A stretch of 43,281 nucleotides of DNA from Streptomyces specialis (GTDB lineage: Bacteria; Actinomycetota; Actinomycetes; Streptomycetales; Streptomycetaceae): NCBI RefSeq assembly GCF_001493375.1, contig NZ_LN929894.1, forward strand, positions 194,657 through 237,937. The letters are read 5' to 3'. The position numbers and the translations under genes were made by a program. Under the pieces are notes generated by a model. That model did not search any database. It had not been told where the DNA came from and was given only the letters and a program-made list of their open reading frames with translations. Positions within the stretch are counted from its first letter, which is position 1. The number at the start of each line of letters is the position of its first letter. This document shows, one piece after another, positions 9,058 to 17,124 of the stretch.

Positions 9058-10473
9058 TCAGTACGAGCCGCGCCAGTCGGGGCCCTCCACGATCAGTCCG
9101 GCCACCAGGGCACCGGACATGCCCGTGTGGGCGAGGCCGCCGCCGGGGTGGGCCAGGCTGCCGGCCCGGTAAGTGCCGGGGAGACGGCCGGTGTTGGGGG
9201 TGGACAGGAAAGCGCCGGAGCGGCCCGCGAGGGCGGGCGGCGTGATGACGCCGCCCGGCGCGCCCGTCCGGCGTTCGACGTCGAGCGGTGTGCGGGTCCG
9301 GTGCCACAGGACGCGTGACCGCAGCCCGAGACCGGCCGTGTCGGCGGCGGCCAGGAGCCGCTCGGCGAACGTCTCGGCGGTGCCGGGCACCGTCCAGTCC
9401 GGCGAGCCCGCCCCCGGCACGGGCACGAGTGCCGAGAGCACCGCCGTCTCGTACCCGGGCCCGGGGCGCAGGGCCGGGTCGTCGGGGCGGAGCACGGACA
9501 CGGTCAGGTCGCCGGTGTGCAGCAGCGTCCGGTGCGGCGTGCCCGGCGGGCGGGCGCCGCGCAGCGCCAGCAGCAGCGTGAACCGGCTGGCGCCGGACGG
9601 CGGCCGGCCGACCCCGGCCGCCGCCCACACCACCGTGTCGGCCGGGTACCGCGTGCCGCCGTCCAGTTCGACGCCCGCCGCGCGGCCCTCGGCCGCCAGG
9701 ATCCGGGCGGCGGACGCCCGGAAGACGAACTCCACGCCCCGCTCCCGGCAGCGCTCGCGCACCGCGTCGGCCAGCGCCCGCATCCCGCCCGCCGGGTACC
9801 ACGTCCCGAACGTCTGCTCCGCGTACGCGAGGATCGCCGCGCTCGCCGGGGCCGTCGCCGGGTCGCAGCCGTAGTCCTGGACGACGCCCGTCAGCATCGC
9901 GGCCAGCCGGGGGTCGCGCAGCTCGCGGCGGGCCAGCGCGGCCAGGGTGGGGGAGTGCGCGCGGCGGCGGAAGGGGCCGCCGCGGACGGCGGGGTACGGA
10001 TCGTCGGCGAACGCGGCCAGCCGGCCGGGGTCCGTCAGCGGCTCCTCCAGCAGCGGGCGGCGGGTCGCCTCCCAGGTCTGCCGGGCGCGGCCGAGGAGCG
10101 CGGCCCAGCGTTCGCCCGACCCGGCGCCGAGGGCCGCGTCCAGCGCCTGGCGGACGCCGCCGAGGGCGGCGGGCAGCAGGACGGCGGTGCCGTCGGGGAA
10201 GCGGTGCTCGACGGCCGGGTCCACCCGCGCCAGATCGACGCACTCGGCCAGCTCCCGCCGGCCGGTCTTGACGAAGAGGTCCCGCCAGACGGCGGGGAAG
10301 TGCAGCAGCCCGGGACCGGTGTCGAACGCGACCCCGTCGTGCTCGAAGCGGTCCAGCGCGCCACCGTGGGTGTCGCCGCGTTCCACGACCGTCCCCCGGG
10401 GGCCCGCCGTGGCCAGCCGGGCGGCGGCAGCCATGGCGCCCATGCCGGCGCCGACCACCACGATGCGTGCCAT
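9058..10473 (-). CDS. FAD-dependent oxidoreductase, phytoene desaturase-like
   Basis: A 471-aa flavoprotein of the NAD(P)/FAD-dependent phytoene desaturase (CrtI-like) group. It begins MARIVVVGAGMGAMAAAARLA, the dinucleotide fold, followed by GGALDRFEHDGVAFDTGPGLL, the typical second block. The C-terminal FAD signature is FLSTPNTGRLPGTYRAGSL with GGLAHTGMSGALVAG. CrtI-like enzymes act on carotenoid or other polyprenyl chains, but no phytoene synthase or other carotenoid gene lies nearby, so the substrate is unknown. The ATG at 10473 has no ribosome binding site; TAGAGT 8 nt upstream overlaps the stop codon of the TetR gene. It is convergent with the Tyr-rich membrane protein gene (41-nt gap). 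Confidence 0.88.
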   Translation of the reverse strand: MARIVVVGAGMGAMAAAARLATAGPRGTVVERGDTHGGALDRFEHDGVAFDTGPGLLHFPAVWRDLFVKTGRRELAECVDLARVDPAVEHRFPDGTAVLLPAALGGVRQALDAALGAGSGERWAALLGRARQTWEATRRPLLEEPLTDPGRLAAFADDPYPAVRGGPFRRRAHSPTLAALARRELRDPRLAAMLTGVVQDYGCDPATAPASAAILAYAEQTFGTWYPAGGMRALADAVRERCRERGVEFVFRASAARILAAEGRAAGVELDGGTRYPADTVVWAAAGVGRPPSGASRFTLLLALRGARPPGTPHRTLLHTGDLTVSVLRPDDPALRPGPGYETAVLSALVPVPGAGSPDWTVPGTAETFAERLLAAADTAGLGLRSRVLWHRTRTPLDVERRTGAPGGVITPPALAGRSGAFLSTPNTGRLPGTYRAGSLAHPGGGLAHTGMSGALVAGLIVEGPDWRGSY

Positions 10474-10481
10474 GGGCCGGA

Positions 10482-10487
10482 ACTCTA
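10482..10487 (-). promoter_or_regulatory. Putative -10 box overlapping the tetR stop codon
   Basis: TAGAGT on the minus strand. Its first three bases are the TAG stop of the upstream TetR gene, and it ends 8 nt before the flavoprotein ATG. Confidence 0.35.
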
Positions 10488-11099
10488 CCCGGGGCGCCTG
10501 GCGAGGCCGCCCCGGACCAGGGGGGAGAGGGCGGCGCGTACGTCCTCTAAGGAACGGCCCGGGTGGAAGGACTGCCAGTCGAGCGCGCCGACGACCACCA
10601 TGCCCACCAGCGCCCCGGCGGTGATCTGGATGTCCAGGGACGGGTCGAACTCGCCGGACTTCACGCCCTCCTGGAGCACCTCCTCGACGGCGCCGGACAC
10701 CTGCCGGTGCACGTCCAGGAGGGTCGGCTGCCAGGAGCGGTTGGTGCGCCACTGCTCGGCCACCAGCAGCCGCGTGAAGTCCGGCCGGGATATGACGAAG
10801 TCGAGACCGGCCGCCGCCATGGCCTCCAGGGCGTCGGCGGCGCCGCCCCCCGCCGCGTACGCCGACCGCGCGGCCGAGCGCAGCGCGACGGTCAGCGGGG
10901 TGACGCCGTCGCGGAGCAGGTTCTCGAACAGCTCCGTCTTGCTGGCGAAGTTGTAGTAGACCGTGCCCTTCGCCACGCCTGCCCGCTCGGCGATCTGGTC
11001 GACGGTGGTGGAGGAGAAGCCTTGTTCGGCGATGAGGGTGACGGCCGCGTCGAAGAGCCGCTGCCGGGTGGCACCGCGCCTGGTGCTGGAGGGTGTCAT
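10485..11099 (-). CDS. TetR-family transcriptional regulator
   Basis: A 204-aa one-component regulator. The N-terminal DNA-binding domain (about 10-57) has the standard TetR signature: RLFDAAVTLIAEQGFSSTTV, then DQIAERAGVAKGTVYYNF and KTELF. The C-terminal half is the ligand and dimer domain (ISPDFTRLL-type helices; here VISRPDFTRLLVAEQWR). The start is ATG 11099 with GGAGAA ahead of it; in-frame starts farther upstream are less likely. It lies 11 nt before the phytoene-desaturase-like gene on the same strand and is divergent from the HEPN gene at 11266, so it may control one or both. No operator palindrome is clear in the 166-bp gap. Confidence 0.93.
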   Translation of the reverse strand: MTPSSTRRGATRQRLFDAAVTLIAEQGFSSTTVDQIAERAGVAKGTVYYNFASKTELFENLLRDGVTPLTVALRSAARSAYAAGGGAADALEAMAAAGLDFVISRPDFTRLLVAEQWRTNRSWQPTLLDVHRQVSGAVEEVLQEGVKSGEFDPSLDIQITAGALVGMVVVGALDWQSFHPGRSLEDVRAALSPLVRGGLARRPG

Positions 11100-11265
11100 G
11101 GAGGGATTCTCCACCGGGGCCGCCGCGTCGGGCCCCTCCCGGCGCACCACAGGCCCCTCCCGCATCCCCTCCCGGCGCACTCCCGACGGATTGTCAGTGC
11201 CATGGCTCACCATGAGCACAGACGCGCATACCGCGCGGATTTGCCGCACCTTACGGAGGTTCGTC

Positions 11266-11790
11266 ATGACCGGACTCCCGACCGACGTGCACCCCGTGCC
11301 GGGCCGGGCTTCCTCCCCGGGGCCCGACTCCAGGACCCCGTCCGGGAGCCGTTCCCGGGGGCTGCCGCCCACGCCCGCCGCGCTCGACCTTCTCCACCAG
11401 GCCGACCGCGGCCTGGAGGAGGCCGCGTCCCTGTCCGACCCGGGCGAGGCGTTCGTGACCGCCCACCTGGCCGCGCTGCGCGCCGCCGCGGCCGTGCTCG
11501 CCGTGCGCGGCCGGCCCGAGGCGACGGCCCGGGGGCGGCGGCGGATCCGCAGCGGGTGGGAGGTGCTGCCGGAGATAGCGCCCGAGCTGGCCGAGTGGAG
11601 CGTGCTGTTCGCGGCGAGCGCCGAGCGGCGGGCCAGGATAGAGGCCGGTATCCGCGGGGTGGCGACCCGCGCCGACGCGGACGACCTGCGCCGCGCGGGC
11701 GGCTTCTTCCTGCGCCTGGTGGAGGAGATGCTGCTGAGGCAGCCGGTGCTGCGGGTGGACCGTGAGCCGGAAGGGCCGGCCGGGAAGTAG
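11266..11790 (+). CDS. SAV_6107-type HEPN-domain protein
   Basis: A 174-aa protein matching the actinobacterial family usually named SAV_6107-type HEPN. The first 45 residues are rich in Pro, Ser and Gly. From about 46 there is an all-helical region (AALDLLHQADRGLEEAAS, TAHLAALRAAAAVLAVRGRP, then EIAPELAEWSVLFAASAERR) typical of HEPN folds. The Rx4-6H motif of HEPN ribonuclease toxins is not visible and no nucleotidyltransferase partner is adjacent, so a toxin role is unlikely. The ATG at 11266 has GGAGG 6 nt upstream; an in-frame ATG at 11213 lacks one. Divergent from the TetR gene. Function unknown. Confidence 0.8.
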   Translation: MTGLPTDVHPVPGRASSPGPDSRTPSGSRSRGLPPTPAALDLLHQADRGLEEAASLSDPGEAFVTAHLAALRAAAAVLAVRGRPEATARGRRRIRSGWEVLPEIAPELAEWSVLFAASAERRARIEAGIRGVATRADADDLRRAGGFFLRLVEEMLLRQPVLRVDREPEGPAGK

Positions 11791-11878
11791 GGTGGTGGCG
11801 CCCGGCCCGCCGGGCACCCCGCTCGTCCGTCCCCCGCCCGTCCGCTCACCGGACCCAGCGCACCGAGGAGCCACCCGC

Positions 11879-12676
11879 ATGCCGTCACAGCCGAGGGTCC
11901 GCGTCGCGGGCGGTCCGTTGTCCGGTCCGCACGCCCTGCTGCGCGCGGGTGTGGTGTGGGAGGTGCTGCGCGAGGCGCTGGCGCAACGGGCCAGGGCCGC
12001 CGGGCGCGCGCGGCTCGACGTGCTCGACCTCGGCGGCGGCAGCGGGCGCTTCGCCGTCCCCGTGGCCGGGCTCGGGCACCACGTCACCGTGGTGGAGCCC
12101 AGCCCGGACGCGCTGTTCGCGCTGGAGCGGCGGGCCGCGGAGGAGGGCGTCGCCGACCGGGTGCGGGGCGTGCAGGGCGACACGCAGGACATGCTCGACG
12201 TCGCCGGCCGCGAGGGGTTCGACATGGTCCTCTGCCACGGCGTGCTGGAACAGGTGGAGGACCCGGCCGTGGCGCTGCGATCCGTGGTCGGCGCGCTGCG
12301 CCGCACGGGCGGCACGCTGAGCCTGCTGGCGGCCGGGGTGGGCGGCGCGGTGCTCTCCCGGGCGCTGGCCGGGCGCTTCACGGAGGCCCGGCACGCCCTT
12401 GAGGACCCGGCCGGGCGCTGGGGCGAGGCGGACCCGGTGCCGCACCGGTTCGCCGTGGCCGAGCTCACATCCCTGGTGACGGGGGCGGGACTGGTCCCCG
12501 GCGAGGTGCACGGCGTCCGGGTCTTCGCCGATCTGGTGCCCGGATCGCTGGTGGACACCGAGCCCGACGCGCTGGCCGAGCTGATCCGGCTGGAGACCGA
12601 GGCCGCGGCCCGGCCCGCGTTCCAGGCCATCGCAGGTCAGCTCCACGTGCTGGCCCGGCTTCCGGACGACCAGTAG
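11879..12676 (+). CDS. Class I SAM-dependent methyltransferase
   Basis: A 265-aa soluble methyltransferase with a Rossmann fold. Motif I is VLDLGGGSGRFAVPVA (about 48-63), followed by the acidic residue that binds the SAM ribose in VTVVEPS (Glu73). Motif II is GDTQDML and motif IV is FDMVLCHGVLEQVEDP. The substrate cannot be read from the sequence; ubiquinone/menaquinone-type and tRNA uridine (CmoA-like) enzymes share these blocks. The ATG at 11879 has GAGGAG 8 nt upstream, which rules out the longer in-frame start at 11762. It is the second gene of a plus-strand pair with the HEPN gene (88-nt gap). Confidence 0.9.
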   Translation: MPSQPRVRVAGGPLSGPHALLRAGVVWEVLREALAQRARAAGRARLDVLDLGGGSGRFAVPVAGLGHHVTVVEPSPDALFALERRAAEEGVADRVRGVQGDTQDMLDVAGREGFDMVLCHGVLEQVEDPAVALRSVVGALRRTGGTLSLLAAGVGGAVLSRALAGRFTEARHALEDPAGRWGEADPVPHRFAVAELTSLVTGAGLVPGEVHGVRVFADLVPGSLVDTEPDALAELIRLETEAAARPAFQAIAGQLHVLARLPDDQ

Positions 12677-12777
12677 TCCGGTTCCTCGTATCATCGGGGA
12701 AGAGCCCTGCGGCATGATCCGGGGCCCGCGCGGGAAAGTGTTGTGCAATCCCCGCGGGGCCTGGATGCCGGGTGTGG

Positions 12778-12833
12778 TGGGCGAAATTGGCGTACAGGGG
12801 TGGGTTTCACAGGGAGGCATCCCTGCCTATCCT
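12778..12833 (+). promoter_or_regulatory. TGGG-repeat region and putative -10 before the DUF3040 gene
   Basis: TGGG (12778), TGGC (12788), TGGG (12801) and AGGG (12811) give a partial 10-bp periodicity like the direct repeats bound by MraZ. A TATCCT hexamer (12828-12833) could be the -10 box, with TTTCAC at 12805-12810 as a weak -35. CAGGG (12810-12814) also pairs with CCCTG (12821-12825). Binding by MraZ is only a suggestion. Confidence 0.3.
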
Positions 12834-12882
12834 TGAAGAGTCGGATCGGGTCGCCACCGCGACCGACGAGTAGGAGGACTCC

Positions 12883-13284
12883 GTGCCGCTCTCGGACCAC
12901 GAGCAGCGCATGCTCGAACAGATGGAGCGCGCGCTGTACGCCGAAGATCCCAAATTCGCGACAACGCTCGAGGGCACCGAGCTGCGCACGTACACCCGTA
13001 AGCGGGTCTACCAGGCGATCGTCGGTTTTCTGGTGGGCATCTGCCTCCTCATGGGGGGCATGGTCGCCCAGTTCATCGCACTCAGCGTGGTGGGATTCCT
13101 GGTCATGCTCGGCTGTGCCGTGGTCGCCGTGACGGGCTGGCGCAGGACGCCCCCGGCCGGAGCGGCCCCGGCCCGCGGGACCGGCGCCGGGCGGCGGCAG
13201 GGGCGCGGTCAGCGGCAGCGCCGCTCGATGATGACCCGGATCGAGGAGCGCTGGCAGCGGCGCCGCGACGAGCGGGACGACTGA
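12883..13284 (+). CDS. DUF3040 membrane protein
   Basis: A 133-aa protein of the actinobacterial DUF3040 family. The N-terminus PLSDHEQRMLEQMERALYAEDP (residues 2-23, read here as PLSDHEQRML followed by EQMERALYAEDP) is the family hallmark. Two transmembrane helices follow (about 43-62 and 64-86). The C-terminal tail is strongly basic, with runs of Arg and Gln, ending RRRDERDD. The GTG at 12883 has a perfect AGGAGG (12872-12877) 5 nt upstream. The family sits near the dcw cluster in many actinobacteria (for example Rv2169c), but its function is unknown. It is followed by a strong terminator. Confidence 0.9.
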   Translation: MPLSDHEQRMLEQMERALYAEDPKFATTLEGTELRTYTRKRVYQAIVGFLVGICLLMGGMVAQFIALSVVGFLVMLGCAVVAVTGWRRTPPAGAAPARGTGAGRRQGRGQRQRRSMMTRIEERWQRRRDERDD

Positions 13285-13302
13285 CACGGACGACGTAACG
13301 GT

Positions 13303-13330
13303 GGGGCCGCCCGGTGATCCGGGCGGCCCC
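13303..13330. terminator. Bidirectional terminator between the DUF3040 and transglutaminase genes
   Basis: A perfect 12-bp stem (13303-13314 with 13319-13330) with loop TGAT lies between two convergent genes: the plus-strand stop is at 13284 and the minus-strand stop at 13366. Confidence 0.85.
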
Positions 13331-13365
13331 CTTGTCGCGTGCCGCGCCTTGGGGCGCGCGTGCTC

Positions 13366-15768
13366 TCAGGCCCGCCGCCAGGGGCGGCGGGCGGACAGCC
13401 GCGCCACCCTGGCCCTGAGCCCGGCGACGGCGGTGGCGCGCCGCTCGGCCGCCGCCTCGGTCACCCGCAGGGCCGAACGCGGCAGCAGCAGCGCCCGCAG
13501 CCGCTCCAGGCGCCCGGCGCCGCCGCGCAGGCCCTCCCGCGCGGTGCGCACATCGTGGACCAGCCGCCGTTCCGGACGGGCCCCGCGCGGCGCGTACAGC
13601 TCCTCCTCGACGGCCAGCGCGCCCCGCCCGACCGCCTCGGCCGGTTCGCCGGTCAGCCCGGCCACCCGCACGACCCGCGCCGCCGCCTGCCGGGGCGTCT
13701 CCGAGGCCAGCGGCGTGATGCCGTAGTCCCAGGCGGTGTCCACGAGTTCCCGCCAGGCCGGCAGCGGTCCCGCGTCCGGCAGCAGCCGCCGCGTCCGCAC
13801 CCGGGACCGCCACAGCAGCGGCCCGGCGGCCAGGCAGACGGCGAGCAGCCCGCCGCCGCCCCAGAGCAGCGGCCAGAGCGCCGGGCCCGCCTCGTTCTCG
13901 TCGTCGTCCGGGGTCTTCGGCCGTTCGCCGCAGTCGCCGCCGGCCTGCGGGTCGCACCGGTCGGGGGCGCTGGTGGAGGGGCTGGGCTCGCTGGTGGACG
14001 GGCTGGTCTCGTCGTCCCTCGGCTCCCGCGGGGTGCTGTCGCCGGGGCCGGCGGTGTCGGGCCGCGTGTAGGAGGGCAGGCTGCCCTGCCCCGGGGTGGG
14101 TTCGAAACGGACCCAGCCCACCCCTTCGAAGTACAGTTCGGGCCACGCGTGGGCGTTGTGGATGCCGACCTCGTAGGTGCCGTCCGGCTGCCGCGTGCCG
14201 GGGGTGAAGCCGACCGCGACCTGGGCGGGGATGTCCAGCGCGCGGGCCATGGCCGCCATCGCGAAGGCGAAGTGGACGCAGAACCCCTCGCGGTCCTCCA
14301 GGAACCGCACGATGGCCTCGCCGCCGGTCCCGGATTCCACGGCGGTGTCGTAGCGGAAGCCGCCGTCGCGGGTGAACCAGGTCTGGAGGGCGACGGCCCG
14401 CTCGTAGTCGTTGGCGGCGCCCTCGGTGACCTCGACGGCCGTCGCGCGGACCTCTTCCGGCAGGTCCCCGGGGACGCGCGTGTAGTAGTCCGTGACCTCC
14501 GGCGGCGGCGCGGGCGCGTTCGCGAGCTGTTCGGCGGTGGGCTCGACCAGCAGGTGGCTCACCTCGTAGGTGCGGCCCTGGGTCGTCAGCCCCTCGCGGC
14601 CCGCGATCAGCGTCTGCGAGCCCCGGTCGTACCACCAGTCGCCGTCCGTCTCGATCGACTGGGCGGGATACGGCACGGGCAGCGACGTCTGGCGGTGGGT
14701 GTCCTCCGCCTCGATCACCGTCGTCACCCCGGTCACCGGCACGGTGGACGCCAGCCCGGGGACCGGCCACGGCGGCGCGGGCGGCGTCGCCTCGTGCCAC
14801 TCCGAGGAGCGCCACTCCGTTCCGTCGAACTCGTCGAGCGCCACCACCCGCAGATACAGCTCCGACGGCTCGGGGCTGTCGGTCCGGTAGGTCAGGAGGC
14901 GCTGGTCCTGCGGGCGGTTGAGCTGGTCCTGGAGCGCGATCACCGGGTTCACCGAGGTGACCGCGGACGAGTCGCCCGTGCCGGGGCCGTCGTCGCCGTC
15001 CAGGTCGAACAGCCCCTCGCCCAGCGACGGCAGCAGCACCGGGGCGAGCACCGCGACGCCGAGCGTCACCGCGCCGATCCGGCGGCCCGCCCGCACCCGG
15101 GCACCGACGACGATGCCCTGGTCGTTCACCCGCGTCCGGCCCTGCCCCGGCCCGGTGAAGAAGCGGCCCCACCGGCCGAGCCGCCCCCGCCCCCCCGCGA
15201 GCAGCAGCACCAGATAACCGGCCGCCGCGACCAGGAAGTACGGCCAGCCCGCGTCGTCCCGGGCGACCCCGGCGGCCACCGAGTACAGCGCGAGGAGCGG
15301 CAGCCCGGCGGAGGCGGCGCTGCGCAGGGTCACCGCCAGCACGTCGGCCAGCAGCCCGATGAGCAGGACACCGCCGAGGACCAGCAGCATGATGCCGTCG
15401 GTGGCCGGGGCGGGCGCCGGGGAGTCGCCGATGTCCTCCGCGCCGGAGGAGATCAGCCGCCCGAACCGGTCCCCCACGTCCGGCCCCGGCAGCAGGCCCC
15501 CGACCGCGTCGTCACGCGCGCAGACCAGGGTCAGCAGCAGCAGCGACACCAGGACCTGCGCGCCGACCGTCACGGCCGCCGGGATCCCGCGCCGGCGCGT
15601 CAGCATGCCCGCCGCCGTCTGCGCGGCCAGCAGCAGCGCGGCGCTGACCAGCCAGTCCGCGCCGTCGATCAGCGGCAGCAGCGCCCCGGCCGCGGCCAGC
15701 GTGGCCAGCCAGGCGGCGCAGGCGAGGCGTATCCCGCCGTCCATCAGGCCGTTCATCTCCCCGTCCAT
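13366..15768 (-). CDS. TgpA-like transglutaminase (DUF3488-transglutaminase-DUF4129)
   Basis: Large membrane protein of about 800 aa. The N-terminal part has about six hydrophobic helices (the first begins RLACAAWLATLAAAGALLPL). A long extracellular region carries the transglutaminase-like core: catalytic Cys in EGFCVHFAFAMAA and His in NAHAWPELYF. The residue 16 positions after His, usually Asp in TgpA, is Glu here (WVRFEPTPG). After a Ser/Thr/Pro-rich linker comes one more transmembrane helix (LWPLLWGGGGLLAVCLAAG) and a cytoplasmic DUF4129 domain. Third gene of a moxR-DUF58-transglutaminase operon, a widely conserved trio of unknown substrate. The start is ATG 15768 with GAGGGG upstream; GTG 15801 is the alternative. 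Confidence 0.9.
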   Translation of the reverse strand: MDGEMNGLMDGGIRLACAAWLATLAAAGALLPLIDGADWLVSAALLLAAQTAAGMLTRRRGIPAAVTVGAQVLVSLLLLTLVCARDDAVGGLLPGPDVGDRFGRLISSGAEDIGDSPAPAPATDGIMLLVLGGVLLIGLLADVLAVTLRSAASAGLPLLALYSVAAGVARDDAGWPYFLVAAAGYLVLLLAGGRGRLGRWGRFFTGPGQGRTRVNDQGIVVGARVRAGRRIGAVTLGVAVLAPVLLPSLGEGLFDLDGDDGPGTGDSSAVTSVNPVIALQDQLNRPQDQRLLTYRTDSPEPSELYLRVVALDEFDGTEWRSSEWHEATPPAPPWPVPGLASTVPVTGVTTVIEAEDTHRQTSLPVPYPAQSIETDGDWWYDRGSQTLIAGREGLTTQGRTYEVSHLLVEPTAEQLANAPAPPPEVTDYYTRVPGDLPEEVRATAVEVTEGAANDYERAVALQTWFTRDGGFRYDTAVESGTGGEAIVRFLEDREGFCVHFAFAMAAMARALDIPAQVAVGFTPGTRQPDGTYEVGIHNAHAWPELYFEGVGWVRFEPTPGQGSLPSYTRPDTAGPGDSTPREPRDDETSPSTSEPSPSTSAPDRCDPQAGGDCGERPKTPDDDENEAGPALWPLLWGGGGLLAVCLAAGPLLWRSRVRTRRLLPDAGPLPAWRELVDTAWDYGITPLASETPRQAAARVVRVAGLTGEPAEAVGRGALAVEEELYAPRGARPERRLVHDVRTAREGLRGGAGRLERLRALLLPRSALRVTEAAAERRATAVAGLRARVARLSARRPWRRA

Positions 15769-15816
15769 CTCAGGCGGCCCCTCGGCCCCATCCGCGCGCA
15801 CGGTACGCGCGCCCGC

Positions 15817-17124
15817 TCAGTACGGACCCCGGCCGGGGCCGGACAGTTCCAGCGACGCCTGCTGCCACAGCCGGGCCAGCGGCACCCCGGGGTACTGCGC
15901 CAGCACCGTCCACCCCGCCGCGCGCAGCGCGCGCCGCCGGCCGGACTCGTACACCGCGTCGTACTGGCCCGCCGCCACGAACGCCACCGCGCTCCCCGCG
16001 CGCCTCCGCAGCCGGGCGAGCACCGCGACCTGCTCGGTGTCCGGCGCGCCGACGAACGCGATCAGCAGCCCGCCGCCCCCGCGCAACTCGGTCAGCGCGT
16101 GCTCCAGGCCGCCGCCCGGCGTGTGGTCCACGACCGCCAGGGTGTCCAGGATCAGCCCGGTCACCTCGGCCGGATCGGACGCCTCGGTGTCGGGCCCCGG
16201 CACCATCGCCCCGGAGCCGGTCAGCAGCCGTACCGCGTACCCCTGGGCCGCCACGTGCGCCACGACCGACGCGGCCCCCGCCACCGCCCGTTCGAACGGC
16301 GACTCCGGGCCGCTCCCGACATAGCCGGCGCGCCTGGTGTCCAGGATCACGGTGCAGCGCGCCTTGAACGGCTGCTCCTCGCGCCGCACCATCAGCGACC
16401 CGCGGTGCGCCGTGGACCGCCAGTGCACGCGGCGCATGTCGTCGCCGTGCCGGTAGTCCCGGGGGATGATGTCGTCGTCGCCCGCCACCGCGCCGGTGCG
16501 CTGCCGCCCGTCCCCGTGGCCGTCGCTGTCGCCGCCGAGCCGCACCGCGGGCAGCGTCTCGATCCGGGGCAGCACGGTCATCACGTCGTAGGCGTTGAAC
16601 GACCTGCTCAGCTCCACCATCCCGAACGGGTCGGCCAGCCGGAGCTGGAGCGGCCCGAGCGGGTAACGGCCGCGCAGGTCGGAGCGGACGCGGTAGGTCA
16701 CCTCGCGCCGCCCGCCCGGCTCGATGCGGTCCAGCACGAACCTCGGCCGCGGGCCCAGCACGTACGGCACCCGGTCCTGGAGCAGCAGCAGCCCGCTGGG
16801 GACGCGGGCCACGTTCTCCACCCGCAGGTGCACCCGCGACTCGCTGCCCGCCGGCACGCGCGCGGGCGTGAGCCGGCGCGCGGCGGCGACCCGGCTGCGC
16901 GTGCGGTGCAGGACCAGGACGCACAGCACCGGCAGCGCGGCCAGCAGCATGCCGACGCGCAGCAGGTCGGGCTGGCCCAGGGTGTACGCGCAGACGGCCG
17001 CGGCACCGCCCGCGGCCAGGAACGACCGGCCGCGCGTCGTCAGCCCGCCGAACGCGGCCCGCAGCGGCCCCCGGTCGTCCTCACCGCCGCTCCCGCCGGC
17101 GGCGGGAACGCCGGGCCCCGCCAT
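15817..17124 (-). CDS. DUF58 domain protein
   Basis: A 435-aa protein. Two hydrophobic helices near residues 36-72 are followed by a beta-rich region and then the DUF58 signature: IIPRDYRHGDDMRRVHWRST (split as IIPRDYRHGDD and MRRVHWRSTAHRG). The C-terminal part resembles a von Willebrand A fold (TVILDTRRAGYVG) but without a complete MIDAS motif that I can see. The ATG at 17124 directly follows the MoxR stop codon (TAGATG), so the two are translationally coupled. MoxR ATPases commonly act as chaperones for their vWA/DUF58 partners; that link is inferred from the operon. Confidence 0.92.
   Translation of the reverse strand: MAGPGVPAAGGSGGEDDRGPLRAAFGGLTTRGRSFLAAGGAAAVCAYTLGQPDLLRVGMLLAALPVLCVLVLHRTRSRVAAARRLTPARVPAGSESRVHLRVENVARVPSGLLLLQDRVPYVLGPRPRFVLDRIEPGGRREVTYRVRSDLRGRYPLGPLQLRLADPFGMVELSRSFNAYDVMTVLPRIETLPAVRLGGDSDGHGDGRQRTGAVAGDDDIIPRDYRHGDDMRRVHWRSTAHRGSLMVRREEQPFKARCTVILDTRRAGYVGSGPESPFERAVAGAASVVAHVAAQGYAVRLLTGSGAMVPGPDTEASDPAEVTGLILDTLAVVDHTPGGGLEHALTELRGGGGLLIAFVGAPDTEQVAVLARLRRRAGSAVAFVAAGQYDAVYESGRRRALRAAGWTVLAQYPGVPLARLWQQASLELSGPGRGPY

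Noticed and set aside
9058..10473. Carotenoid biosynthesis cluster
   Set aside because: Only one desaturase-like flavoprotein is present; there is no phytoene synthase, cyclase or prenyl synthase nearby.
11266..11790. HEPN/MNT toxin-antitoxin module
   Set aside because: No Rx4-6H ribonuclease motif and no nucleotidyltransferase neighbour.
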